Origin: Pleurostoma richardsiae
Lineage: Eukaryota; Ascomycota; Sordariomycetes; Calosphaeriales; Pleurostomataceae
Direction of reading: 5' to 3'
NCBI GenBank assembly: GCA_030052745.1
Contig: JANBVO010000035.1
Location: forward strand, 124,001-188,000
Length of the DNA stretch: 64,000 nt
In this document: positions 20,732 through 30,797 of the stretch, in pieces
Layout: the number at the start of each line of letters is the position of its first letter
Position numbering within the stretch: the first letter of the stretch is position 1
Notes under the pieces: generated by a model
Told to the model about the DNA's origin: nothing
Databases searched by the model: none
Seen by the model: the letters and a program-made list of their open reading frames with translations, nothing else
Made by a program: the position numbers and the translations under genes

Positions 20732-22427
20732 GAACAGAGAAGCGACGGAATGCGTGGCGTTCTGTTGGGATTCTTTCTGCAGCACTGCCCTGGAGCCGCA
20801 TCATGCATTTGATCGAGACAACAAACAGCCTGCATTCCTCTTGCTCTGTCCTCTGTGGTTTTCACAAGCGGTTGCTCTGTGCGATACAATCGCGAATATG
20901 GAAGAGAAGGCAAGAGGCTGTCAACAAGACGGGATGGCATGTAGCTCGCGGCGCCATGAAAATCATCCACAGCAAACGACTTTGAGGCTCTTGAAGGCGC
21001 AAAGGGGGCCTTTTCGGTAGGTGCCTATCTACCTAGATAGGTACGTCGTCTCACGCCGTACATAGGTAGGTAGGTAGGAGAGAAATGGAAGGAGCGAGAC
21101 TGGAGAACTGCCGGCCACTCCTTCCTCATGGATCTTACGCCTTGATAACAAGTCGCGGAAGAGATGGAAGGAGCGATGGTGGATTGTTGGGGAGGGGGGG
21201 TTCGATTGGCGGCATCCCGACAGCCCGCCCCGCCGACGGGGGAGGCGCAATCTCTGCGAGGCGCAGGTGCAGCAGGGTACAGTACGTACTCAGGCACTGT
21301 ACTTAGGTACTGTAATTCCGTACCTTACCTTACCTAGCAAGTCGGGCCGGGGTACGCCAACCTTGTCCCGGCCGGGGTCGATGCTGGGATGCCCCGCCTT
21401 CCCACCTCCGCCAGCACGAGCCCGCCCGCTGTAAACGTCCACTCAGCGCCGCTCTGGTACAACAACAAAGACGAGGGGCCGTACGCGACGACGCGTTTTT
21501 TGCGCTGCAGCTCGGCCCCTCATCCGTCCTACATTTAGCCTATGGCATTCCCAGCTTCAGCGAATCCCCTCCCGTCGATTCCCTTCCTCTTCTCTCTGTT
21601 CGTCAAGCTTCTCTGCTGCCAGCATTCCATACCGCAGCTTGCTCGTCATCCGCTCTCTTTCATCCTCTGCTTGACCCGGTCCTGCGATAGAAAGGCCATT
21701 TCTCCAGACCCTGGCGTCATCAGCCTTACCATCACTCTTTCACAGTGCCTGTCCCAGTTTCAACTACTCTGGCGCCAGCCTCCCGGCCGCCTGCAGACAC
21801 TGTCTTCAGCCTCCTGGCCCGAAGGCATGATATCCGCATAGATACGCAAAGAAGTCGCACTCATCCGGGGGAAAAACCCACCAGTCTCCATGAAAACGCC
21901 TGGCGCACCACGTCTCACATATAGCGCCATCGTTCTGCCACGGTTACCCACCGTCTACTGTGCCCCCAACCCTTCATTACTCGCTGCTGCACATAGAGAA
22001 CAGCAGTCGCGCGCTTCTAGTTTTTTAGATCAATATCGACATCCCGGGCGCCTTGCTAAGTCCAGCAACTGCCATTAGGCCCATTCCAGGCCCCTTGGCC
22101 ATTACGTGGGAGGAAAGAGCAAGCCAACCCGGGCTTCAGAGAGGGTGGCCGCGCAGGAACAAGCTGGATCCTTGTCCCTGGACCATCTTGTTGTTTTGTT
22201 CCCGGTCTTCGACAGGCCGGCTCATCAATAACGGTTCTGAGACGGACAGAGGCCGAGACTTTTTTTTTTGGGTCCTCTGCTGAGCTGCGCTTCAGGAGTT
22301 GCGCGCACATAGTCAGGCCACACAGTGCACTGAATTTGTTCGGTTGCAAGAAGGGGTTAAGGAGTGAAGGCCGGCGGCAAGCGAATCGACTTCAACTTGA
22401 CAGTCGTCACGAGGGCTTTAACACGCC
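20732..22427. other. Intergenic region with ACCTA/TAGGT motif cluster
   Basis: No gene is supported. At 21024-21041 lies a perfect inverted repeat (CCTATCTA, two bases, TAGATAGG). A tandem TAGG run follows at 21063-21078. Further CTTACCTTACCTA and TACTTAGGTAC pieces lie at 21277-21337. A 14-base direct repeat (GATGGAAGGAGCGA-like) occurs near 21084 and 21165. The last few hundred bases include a T run (22260-22269) and lead to the ATG at 22428. Confidence 0.5.
21024..21078. repeat. TAGGTAGG/CCTATCTA inverted repeat and tandem tetramer
   Basis: A perfect 8-base inverted repeat (21024-21041) is followed by a TAGG tandem run (about 21063-21078). It belongs to a family of short ACCTA/TAGGT elements seen at many intergenic places in this window. 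Confidence 0.7.
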
Positions 22428-23870
22428 ATGGCGATTCCGCGTGTCGTTTCAGTCCTCTTGGGCACGCTGACCGCCCTGGCGACATCAGCATTGCTCGCCC
22501 TGGATATTGTTTTGGCGCAAGCACTATCCGATCCCACATCCTCAGTTCGAATAACCGCCATCTTGTCAGCAGTGCTCGAAGCGCTGGTATTGTGTCTCTT
22601 TCTTTGGCTGCTGGCGACGTATTCAAAGCAGGCCTTGCAGGACAAGTCGAAACTCAACGGACTCTTCTTTGGACTCGGCGTTGTCTTGTGTGTCGTCGCT
22701 GCTGCGGTATCAGTTGCAGCCCTTGTTTGCCTGAGCAACGCCTCAACGAAGCTGTCGAGCTCTGTACTCGGGCCAAATGCTGTGCCTTTTCTGATCGGCG
22801 CATCCGTCGCCCTTGGCCTAGCTTTCGCTGCGCAACTCATCTTTCTCGTGGTCCATTTCGTCCTGGTTCGCATGCACCGACAGGATAGGCCACACTCGCT
22901 CCATACTCAGGAAGATGGAAATAGGTCACCCCAGCCGCATGTCAAGTCCATCCGGTATAGCCAAACAAGCCCGAGCGCCAAGACAAGGGGTAGCACCTCT
23001 ATCGATTCAAAGAGTCCACCAGGCTCAAGTGGGGGCAGGTCAGCTGCAGAGACGATGGGTTCCATTCGCTCGTCGTTTTCTCACGTAGTTCGACCGATCT
23101 CCTCCAAGACCCGACTGCTACCCCACAACACGCGCCGTCCTGCGTCTCTTGATTCGATCCCTCATCGGGACAGGTCGAGCATGCCAGAGGATGGCTTTGA
23201 CTCTTGGGATACGTCCGCCGTCGACCCACATAACAGACGGACAGTCCTGGAGTCATCGTCTCCTATTCCGGGGAGGTTCCTGGAGACAATCCCGGCGAGT
23301 CCTAGCACGAGCCGGAGCCCTAGCCCCGGCACGCCGCTTGATTTGGAACCGCCGCGAACACGGCGGAGAAGCCGAAGCTATAGTCCTGCAACAAGCAAGA
23401 GGAGCTTGCAAACCCGCCCTTCTTTCACACAGCAGCCTTCGGCTAGCGAATCTCACATCCACCCGCTCTTCCGCTCAGATTCCCCGACGCCACCACCAGC
23501 TGTCAGCCCCGGAACGGTGGTCATCGCAGCGCCAAATGCCGGCCTGTTCATCTCAGATCGACAGAGTATCCGCTCTCTGACCCGGATGCGGAGCGGCAGC
23601 CTTCCTGCTGTGCCGAGTCCGCTCAGCAGGCAGGGCAGCTTTGATGACTTCGGAAGGAAGATAGAGAAGGATGGGAAACCGCTGCAGGAGGAGGCCGAAG
23701 AGACAGAGGAAACCAAGGAAACTGCGGAGGAGACGGAGAGGAAGATGACGCCGCCGATTCCTGACTGGATTTTGAGTGCTGGTCCGATAGCCAGCCCGCC
23801 GGGAATTCGTGGCAGGAGAGGGGAGGAAGGCAGTACCGGAAACGAGGAGGAACGAGCCCGATCATCTTAA
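22428..23870 (+). CDS. Four-transmembrane protein with long Ser/Pro-rich cytoplasmic tail
   Basis: Intronless frame of 480 residues from ATG. Four hydrophobic segments lie at about residues 5-30, 42-64, 78-102 and 117-148, an arrangement like MARVEL or SUR7-type proteins, though I see no diagnostic motif. From residue 150 on it is low-complexity, rich in Ser, Pro and Arg (for example RRRSRSYSPATSKR), with many potential phosphorylation sites. An acidic Glu/Thr stretch (EEAEETEETKETAEETE) precedes a conserved-looking PPIPDWILSAGPI. Such a layout suggests a plasma-membrane or endomembrane protein with a regulated cytosolic tail. No biochemical function can be given. Confidence 0.78.
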   Translation: MAIPRVVSVLLGTLTALATSALLALDIVLAQALSDPTSSVRITAILSAVLEALVLCLFLWLLATYSKQALQDKSKLNGLFFGLGVVLCVVAAAVSVAALVCLSNASTKLSSSVLGPNAVPFLIGASVALGLAFAAQLIFLVVHFVLVRMHRQDRPHSLHTQEDGNRSPQPHVKSIRYSQTSPSAKTRGSTSIDSKSPPGSSGGRSAAETMGSIRSSFSHVVRPISSKTRLLPHNTRRPASLDSIPHRDRSSMPEDGFDSWDTSAVDPHNRRTVLESSSPIPGRFLETIPASPSTSRSPSPGTPLDLEPPRTRRRSRSYSPATSKRSLQTRPSFTQQPSASESHIHPLFRSDSPTPPPAVSPGTVVIAAPNAGLFISDRQSIRSLTRMRSGSLPAVPSPLSRQGSFDDFGRKIEKDGKPLQEEAEETEETKETAEETERKMTPPIPDWILSAGPIASPPGIRGRRGEEGSTGNEEERARSS

Positions 23871-25286
23871 TGACATTTGAACCCTGGCAAAAGGGGATCA
23901 TGGGCGATTGCGCAAGTGGTAGGACGGATAGAGGAACGGACGGACGTACGGACGAGGACGGGCCACGACATGACATGAGAGGCTTTTCCTTATTACGCTC
24001 TCTGATGACATTAACTTTGTATGAAGACATGCTGGGCGGCTTGGGTTGTTGGACGATACCATCTTTGATATTTAGCGAGGCGTTTCCCAGACAGCAGCCC
24101 TCTAGGCAGGGCTTCTTGTTTCCTCCTCAGTCACCATGACTGGCAGTGTAACGGAGGGACGAGATGAACAATGAAAGCAAGTAAAAATGAATGGTATGCT
24201 GCTGTTAAGAGCTGTGACATTTGGGAGCAAGGGGAGGCGACGTGGGCCGGGGAGTTGGTAATTGTGCTTGAAATATATCAACACAGGAGATTGAGCTTTA
24301 CAAACCTTAGCCAAAGTGTTTGCATTACCTGAATGCTATCCACGTCTCGGTACGGATATATCGACGAGAGATGTTGGAGAAGGGTTGCTTCAGATCACAC
24401 CCGTATCCTGCTACGCGCGACGTGTCTCTCTCCTGACATATTCTGGATACAGACTAGATTCGTAGGCAAGTTAGGATAGTAGCGGTTGTGTAAGTCAGGA
24501 GAGCACCAGCAGGTAGGTCTGGAGAAGAGGTAAGTAGGTACCTTGGCTTATCAGGTGCCCGAGTGATGGCTCGGAGTATTGATAATCCTTCAGAGCGTAC
24601 ATCCAGCTTGAAGGTTCCAGTTGCAGGTGACCACTGAGGTAATGGCGGGGTAACCAAGGCTGTATGACGGGTGGGGCCCGACAAAAGGTTTGGAGCTCGT
24701 GGCTTGCATGGACAGCAAGGTACCTAACGTTAAAACGGATTTTCTGTACAGAGTAATGAGGAAAACAAGGCTGGCCTCGGTATAGTACGCGTGTAGCTGC
24801 TGTGTAAATACCCGTGGTTATTAGAAGGCGAAAGAAACGTGACGCGTTGAGTGACTGCTCGCTCGCTCGCTCTACCTGAGTTAGAAAGCAAGGGTGAGCG
24901 ATAGATCAGTGGAAGTACAGGTACTCGTGCCTTGCAGCGAAACGCCCGATCAAGGCAAGTACCTCCAGGTATCTACCATAAGTGAATTCCACCCAGAGCT
25001 TCTACCTCAAGGCACCTGCGTTGCCGCGCAGTTGCAAAGGGCCGCTCCGCCACTGGCCACAGCACAACTCCACCAGCACCAGACCTTTCAACTACTCTAC
25101 CCTGAGACAAACTACATCACTCGAGGCGCCGCCTTTCCCTTTCTACCTCCCAACAACCACCGCAAACCTTCCTCGAACCAAAGCACTTCTCGTGCCGTCG
25201 CACAGGATACACGTCGTCATCTCGGCCATCTCCAGTCCTCTTCAGTACCGCGAGCAGCCGCCCAGCTGCATCTGGATTTGCCCAAC
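23871..25286. other. Intergenic region upstream of RAD23
   Basis: About 1.4 kb. It contains TAGGTA-type pieces at 24511-24550 and 24718-24730 and a GCTC tetranucleotide run near 24858-24873. A CA/CT-rich leader of some 250 bases precedes the RAD23 start codon. No gene is supported. Confidence 0.5.
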
Positions 25287-26916
25287 ATGAAGGTGACGTT
25301 CAAGGTGAGTTAGAGGCGGGTCATGCCCAGGTAGCGAGCTGATTGCTCAGCGCGCCCTTCGCAACCCTCAACTCGTTGACAACCATTCGAGAAGCGCTCA
25401 ACGGGCTGACAATTTATCCCAACAGGACCTGAAGCAGCAGAAGTTCACCATCGAAGTCGAGCCTACCGACAAGGTATGACGCCCCTCATCTGTCGTCCTG
25501 CACATATGGTTTCCCCGCCACTTCGGCCTGTCCCACACGAAGCCACCCCGGCCTGTTGCTGCCGAGGCTGACAGTCGCTTTAGATCTCGACGGTGAAGCA
25601 GAAGGTTTCAGAGGAGAAGGGATGGGATCCCAAGCACCAGAAGCTTATTTACTCTGGTAGGTCCTCAGAGCCTTGCGCTGCTTGACGTAAGGTTTTTCTT
25701 TGCTCACTATGCGCCAGGCAAAATCTTGAAGGATGAGGACACCGTCGAGTCGTACAAGATTGAGGAGAAGGGCTTCGTTGTCTGCGTCGTAAATAAGGTA
25801 CGAATAACTACTTGCTTCACCATGTGCACATTTTCTAACTGCTCCCCCCATCTTAGCCCAAGGAAGCCAAGGCTGCCCCGGCTGCCTCATCGTCGAACGC
25901 GCCCGCCACCCCCGCTCCTGCCTCAACCTCGACTCCAGCTCCGCCAGCTGCTCCGGCTCAGGCAAACACAGCTGCGGCTGCAGCACCTGCGACCCCAACG
26001 CCTGCGCGGACAGCAGAAGCCGCGGCTGGTCCCTTCAATGATCCCAACGCTCTGACGATCGGTGACGCGCGTGCAGAGGCTGTTGCCAACATGGAGGCTA
26101 TGGGTTTTGAGCGGAGTCAGATCGATGCGGCTATGCGCGCTGCTTTCTTCAACCCTGACCGCGCTGTTGAGTATCTATTGAATGTACGGTCTAATCGAGC
26201 CCCTTCAACCCTCCGTTCCTCGCTTACACGTTATTTAGGGCATCCCCGACAACCTGCAGCAGCCTCAGGCTGAAGCGCGTCAGGCCCCTGCCGCCGCTGC
26301 CCCCGCGGCCCCCGCGGGTGGCAATGTCGATATCGGAGCTGGTGATGACGATGGTGGAGTGAACCTATTCGATCTCGCTGCCCAGCAGAACCGCGGTGGA
26401 TCGGGTCGTGGAGCGCAAGCTGCCGCAGCTGCGGCTGGCGCCGCTGGTGCCGCTGGTGCCGCTGGACAGGGTTTTGGCAACCTCGATTTTCTCCGCAACA
26501 ACGCTCAGTTCCAGCAGCTGCGCCAGGTCGTTCAACAGCAGCCGCAGATGCTTGAGCCTATCCTGCAGCAGCTCGGTGCCGGTAACCCGCAGTTGGCCCA
26601 GCTCATCGCCCAGAACCCGGACCAGTTCCTGAGCATTCTTAGCGAGGATGTCGACGATGATGTCCCTCTGCCTCCTGGTGCACAGGCCATCGCTGTGACG
26701 GAGGAGGAGCGTGATGCTATCGAGCGGGTATGCCTTATCTAGAGCCTAGTCCACTCCCCTATCTTCTTGCTAACAGCCATCTCTTAGTTATGTCGTCTCG
26801 GCTTCGATCGCGACCAGGCGATTCAGGCTTACTTTGCATGCGATAAGAACGAGGAACTGGCCGCAAACTTCCTGTTCGACCAGCCGGACGATGATGACCA
26901 ACCTGGCCAGCAGTAA
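25287..26916 (+). CDS. rad23: UV excision repair protein Rad23
   Basis: Seven exons: 25287-25304, 25426-25473, 25584-25656, 25718-25797, 25857-26183, 26239-26727 and 26788-26916, giving 387 residues. The first exon holds only six codons (MKVTFK). Domains in order: ubiquitin-like domain (1 to about 75; [20 protein letters not shown]), an Ala/Pro linker, UBA1 (about 140-183; [20 protein letters not shown]), an Ala/Gly linker, the XPC-binding STI1-like domain (about 263-310; [20 protein letters not shown]) and UBA2 (about 337-377; [19 protein letters not shown]). Rad23 partners Rad4/XPC in nucleotide excision repair and carries ubiquitinated proteins to the proteasome. All domains look complete and of usual length. 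Confidence 0.96.
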
Positions 26917-28016
26917 AGGAAGGACTCGTTTGCTCAATGGATATACGATCACTTTGCTAGCTCGTCGTTGGGATTTGCGTTGATAGGTTTATGATGGTTC
27001 ACGAGGGGAGAGAGACCCGCGCTGGGAGTTCGCCACCAATGGCACATTTGAAGAGCCCACTGATGCCGAGACTATACACCTTGCGCTCTTATCGTTCGGT
27101 GAGGATATAGTATGGAGGATGTGCAGACGGTCAGAGCATAACAGAGAAAGCTTGTTCTCCTTGTTCTTGCAGCACGGTCTGGCATTCTTCATTACTTCCT
27201 GCCCAACTTCGACAGGTATCAGAGACAGAGACAGATTCTCCCCCGCTTTCCCTTAGGGAATGCAAATATCTCCCCTTTTGGGGCTTCAGTCTGATTGCGA
27301 TTGCTGAAGACATTCCTGTTCCTGCAAGCTGAGTGACTCGATCTTTACTCTTCGTGCTCTTCTTCTCTTGTGGTAACGTCATGATCTCCGTGAACCGCTC
27401 GCCAAAGGGGAAAGGCTGCTGGCATCTGCAGATGCCCCCTTCTGCACGACAAAGTGGCAGGGACATAGCTGTTGCGACGTCGATAGCCATAGCAGCGGCT
27501 TTTGGCAATTTACTACACGGGTCGCAGTTTGCTCGCTTGAAAGGTACGACGGTGTTATTTCCATTGGTAACCTTCGGACCAAAGCATAGTTGTATGTATC
27601 AAGGGAGCCCAGGTGTTCATCACATCTTCTCTCTTCCATAAAGCGTCGGTCTGTAGGTCCGAAGCCCTGAGGAACATTGATGAAGGGTAACTAAACCTCT
27701 AGACCTTCCCTTATGCCGACTAGCAGTGGTGGCCTTTCCAACTTGCATCTGCTCCTAGAGAGTCAGTCATGTTAGGCCCACCTGTCCACCCTTTCCCCAT
27801 CACCGATCCCCTTTACGCCCAATAAAACAAGCAGCAAGACGGGTATCATCATACACTCTGCCATACACAACCGTGGGTCCCATTCGTACATCATCCGAGC
27901 CTTCACTCCTATTCCGACATAGATGGGAAACCAAGACAAACCCAAAAACGAAGAGCATCGCAAACCAGGGCCATGATAGAAATAAGAGAAGGCATACGGA
28001 ACAGGAGCGGGCGAGG
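26917..28016. other. Convergent intergenic region RAD23/BDP1
   Basis: About 1.1 kb between two 3' ends. It should hold both 3' UTRs. Short frames here lack any recognisable feature. Confidence 0.55.
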
Positions 28017-30275
28017 TTACGCTCCGAACCCGCCAGCTTCCGCCTGCACCGGCTGGCCTAGAGCACGCTTCCCGCGCCCGCGGCCCCGACTCTTGCCCTT
28101 GCCCTGCGGCACACTCGCCATATCCACCACGTCGGTGGCACCCTCGCCGTTGTTCTCCTTCGCCGAGTCGCTCCCGCCGCCGGCGCCGCCCTTGCCGAAG
28201 AGGGCCTCCTTCTTCTTGCGCGCCGCCTCGGCGGCCTCCTCCTCGGCGGCCCGGGCCTCCGCCTCGCGGCGCTCCGCGAGCTGGCGCAGCTCGGCCTCGA
28301 TGTCCTCGGCGGCCTCGTACTCGAGCCCCGTGTGCTCCTTGTACTCGTCGAGGTCGATCTTGACCGTCTTCTCGCCCACGATGGCGGCGTTGATGCGCCG
28401 CGGGCAGTACTTCTCCTCGCGGTTGAACTTGAGCTTGACCTGCCGGCGCGTCTTGCGGCCGCCGAACATCTTGGCGATCAGCCCGAAGTCGGTGCCCCAC
28501 ATCTTGAGCGCCCGGTAGAACAGCTCCGTGTCCTCGTCGTTCCAGAAGTTGGGCCCCACCTTGTCGGGCCGCATGTACGACGCCGACGTCGTGAGCCGCG
28601 TGAAGTCGTTCTCCTCCACCGTCTCGATCATGCCGGCCTCGGCCGCCGCGCGCGCGTGCCGGTCCACCGTCAGCGTGCGCGAGTCGACGATGATCTGCCC
28701 GTCCACCATCTGGAACTGAAGGCCCGAGGGGATCACTGGCCCTGTCTCGGTAGCCGGGGTGGGAGTCGCGCTTCCGCCCTCGCCTGGTGCATCCGGCGCC
28801 GGAGTTCCGGCCTTCGAGCCTGCCTCTGGTGTCGCCTCATCTTTCTTGATACGACCGAGCCTCTCCAGCCGCTGCTGGGACCGCTTCTGCTTGAGCCTCT
28901 CACGGAGCTCGTCGTGGCGGCTGAACTTCTTGCCGATGCGCAGATCCCTGGTGAGGTCCCCCATCGTCAACTGGCTGTGATCCACGGTCTGAGACTCTGC
29001 GTCTTCGGGAGTGACCGAGCGCTCTTTCCTCGGCTTCTTCGTCTTCGGAGCAGATTCCTCGCCTTCCTCGCCTTCGTTGCCGGTCTCCGCGTTCTCATTG
29101 TCCTCGGGTTGCGCCTTCCTCTTTCTCTGCCGCTTCTTTGGTGCTTGTACGGCCTCGTTCTCTCCCTGTTCACTATCGGTGATAGCAGCGGTCGTCGTCT
29201 TCTTCGCCCGTGGCTTGCGCTGCTTCGGCGCTGAGGGGTTGCCATCACCTTGTATATCCCCATCGGCACTTTGCTGAGAAGCTGCCAGTGCCTTCCGCTT
29301 CCTGGTCCTCTTCGCGGGACCCGCTGTGACACTTTCCGTAACGGGCAGAGGTGGTGTAGTTTCGCTCTGGCTTTCGTTACTCGGCGTTGGGGCCGAGGTG
29401 GTGACGACAGATTTCTCGGGAGCCGGCGCGGCCTCGGGAATAAGGACAGCGGGTTTCTCGTGTGTCCCTGCAGATTCTGGAAGAGGGACAGCGGATTGCT
29501 CACTCGCAGCAGCTGGCGTTGCAGATGCAGTTACGGGAGCAGCCGTTGGAATAGCAGGTTGTTGTTTCGATCGAGAAGGAGCACTGGCGGTGGTAGCCTT
29601 TCTCTGGCCTGGCCTAGATATAGGTTTGCTCGCTGCCTGGGCTCCTCGCACTGGAACAGCGGTGGGTGATGTTGGAGCCAATGGCTCGACTATCGGTCGG
29701 TCGGATGAAGCAAGGGCAGGAGCAGAGGTTTCTTTCTGGACGTCATGGGGAGCTTGTGAAGGCGCTGATGATGGATGAGTTTGGTCTGCCTGAGCCTTCT
29801 CCTTGTCAGCCAAACCCTGGGAATCACGCCGAGTACGAGCCCTCTCGCTTCCAGTCGTCTTGACAGCGGCTCCATGCTGAGGAGCCTCGACCACGGCGGG
29901 CTTGGTTGGAGGAACCGGCACCGCTTCTTGCGGCTTATTTAGACTTTTCAACGATTCGTTTATCGCAGCATGTGACTCCTTCGCAGCTTGTGTATTTTGT
30001 CGCACTCCCTGAACTGGTCCTGCTGTCGAGGGTTCCACAGCCTGGGATACACTCGTGGCTCCGGTGGCATGAGATTTCTGGGTAGGAAGAGTTTGGGAAA
30101 CTATTGTAGGAGCTGTTGGTAGCTCAGAAGAGGTGGAGAAGGCTACGGCAGCTGGGGTCGGCGTCTTCGACTGGCCTTCAGGACCCTGCGATGCGGAGCC
30201 TGCATTCGGGCGTCTTCGAGGAGCGACTTTCGGCTTGAAGGCGCCCAGGCCGCTCTTCTTCAGTATGGAGCTCAT
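28017..30275 (-). CDS. bdp1: Transcription factor TFIIIB subunit B'' (Bdp1)
   Basis: Intronless frame of 752 residues starting MSSILKKSGLGAFKPK, a start typical of fungal Bdp1. The N-terminal 400 residues are low-complexity, rich in Pro/Ala/Ser and then basic (KKRQRKRK, TKKPRKERS). A region around 430-480 (MGDLTRDLRIGKKFSRHDEL) precedes the Myb/SANT domain at about residues 570-630. Its key stretches are FWNDEDTELFYRALKMWGTD, FGLIAKMFGGRKTRRQVKLK and FNREEK. Bdp1 binds the Brf1-TBP complex to form TFIIIB and recruit RNA polymerase III to tRNA and 5S genes. The C terminus has an acidic/Glu-Ala coiled helix and an Arg-Gly-rich end. The 3' third of the gene is far more GC3-rich than the 5' part. 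Confidence 0.93.
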   Translation of the reverse strand: MSSILKKSGLGAFKPKVAPRRRPNAGSASQGPEGQSKTPTPAAVAFSTSSELPTAPTIVSQTLPTQKSHATGATSVSQAVEPSTAGPVQGVRQNTQAAKESHAAINESLKSLNKPQEAVPVPPTKPAVVEAPQHGAAVKTTGSERARTRRDSQGLADKEKAQADQTHPSSAPSQAPHDVQKETSAPALASSDRPIVEPLAPTSPTAVPVRGAQAASKPISRPGQRKATTASAPSRSKQQPAIPTAAPVTASATPAAASEQSAVPLPESAGTHEKPAVLIPEAAPAPEKSVVTTSAPTPSNESQSETTPPLPVTESVTAGPAKRTRKRKALAASQQSADGDIQGDGNPSAPKQRKPRAKKTTTAAITDSEQGENEAVQAPKKRQRKRKAQPEDNENAETGNEGEEGEESAPKTKKPRKERSVTPEDAESQTVDHSQLTMGDLTRDLRIGKKFSRHDELRERLKQKRSQQRLERLGRIKKDEATPEAGSKAGTPAPDAPGEGGSATPTPATETGPVIPSGLQFQMVDGQIIVDSRTLTVDRHARAAAEAGMIETVEENDFTRLTTSASYMRPDKVGPNFWNDEDTELFYRALKMWGTDFGLIAKMFGGRKTRRQVKLKFNREEKYCPRRINAAIVGEKTVKIDLDEYKEHTGLEYEAAEDIEAELRQLAERREAEARAAEEEAAEAARKKKEALFGKGGAGGGSDSAKENNGEGATDVVDMASVPQGKGKSRGRGRGKRALGQPVQAEAGGFGA

Positions 30276-30797
30276 TGCGTCGACTTAGCTGACGGTTCTA
30301 TTCTTGGTTACTCCTGGGATTGTCACATCGCAGTCGTCTAGAGGAGGAGCGCGTCAATACGTGTAATGGGAGCCGTTTGGTGTTGTTGCGCGACAGCGAA
30401 GGGGACGGGCAGAGTCGAGTATGAGTGCGATTCTCTAACTTTTCGAGGTGGGGCTGTGGAGGTACGTACCGATCTGGCTGGTGCGATAAGCCGAGACGGA
30501 GCGCTAAGCCGGATTGAGCAACGTGCAGCGCCTTTGAACTTGACCTTGGAAGAGGAAAGGAGTCTGATTTTTTGATCTTCTCAACTATCTCACACTCCTT
30601 CTAGATGCCCATTCCTGCGCCCTCTGCCAGTCCCAGGGCGTCGCCTGGCTGAAAACGCGCTTTTTCATCATTCGCATTCGATTCTGTTCATTCTCTGTAT
30701 TCTACACGACCGCTTTTGCCCGCCTTTTTCGGCGCCTTCTCTCATGCCTATTGCCACTTCGCCCTCCGCCTCGCTTCCTCCGTCCACCCTCGTCAAG
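30276..30797. promoter_or_regulatory. Divergent promoter between BDP1 and BRE1
   Basis: A 522-base space between two start codons on opposite strands. It must contain both promoters. The BRE1 side ends in a CT-rich leader. I see no clear TATA box. Confidence 0.6.
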
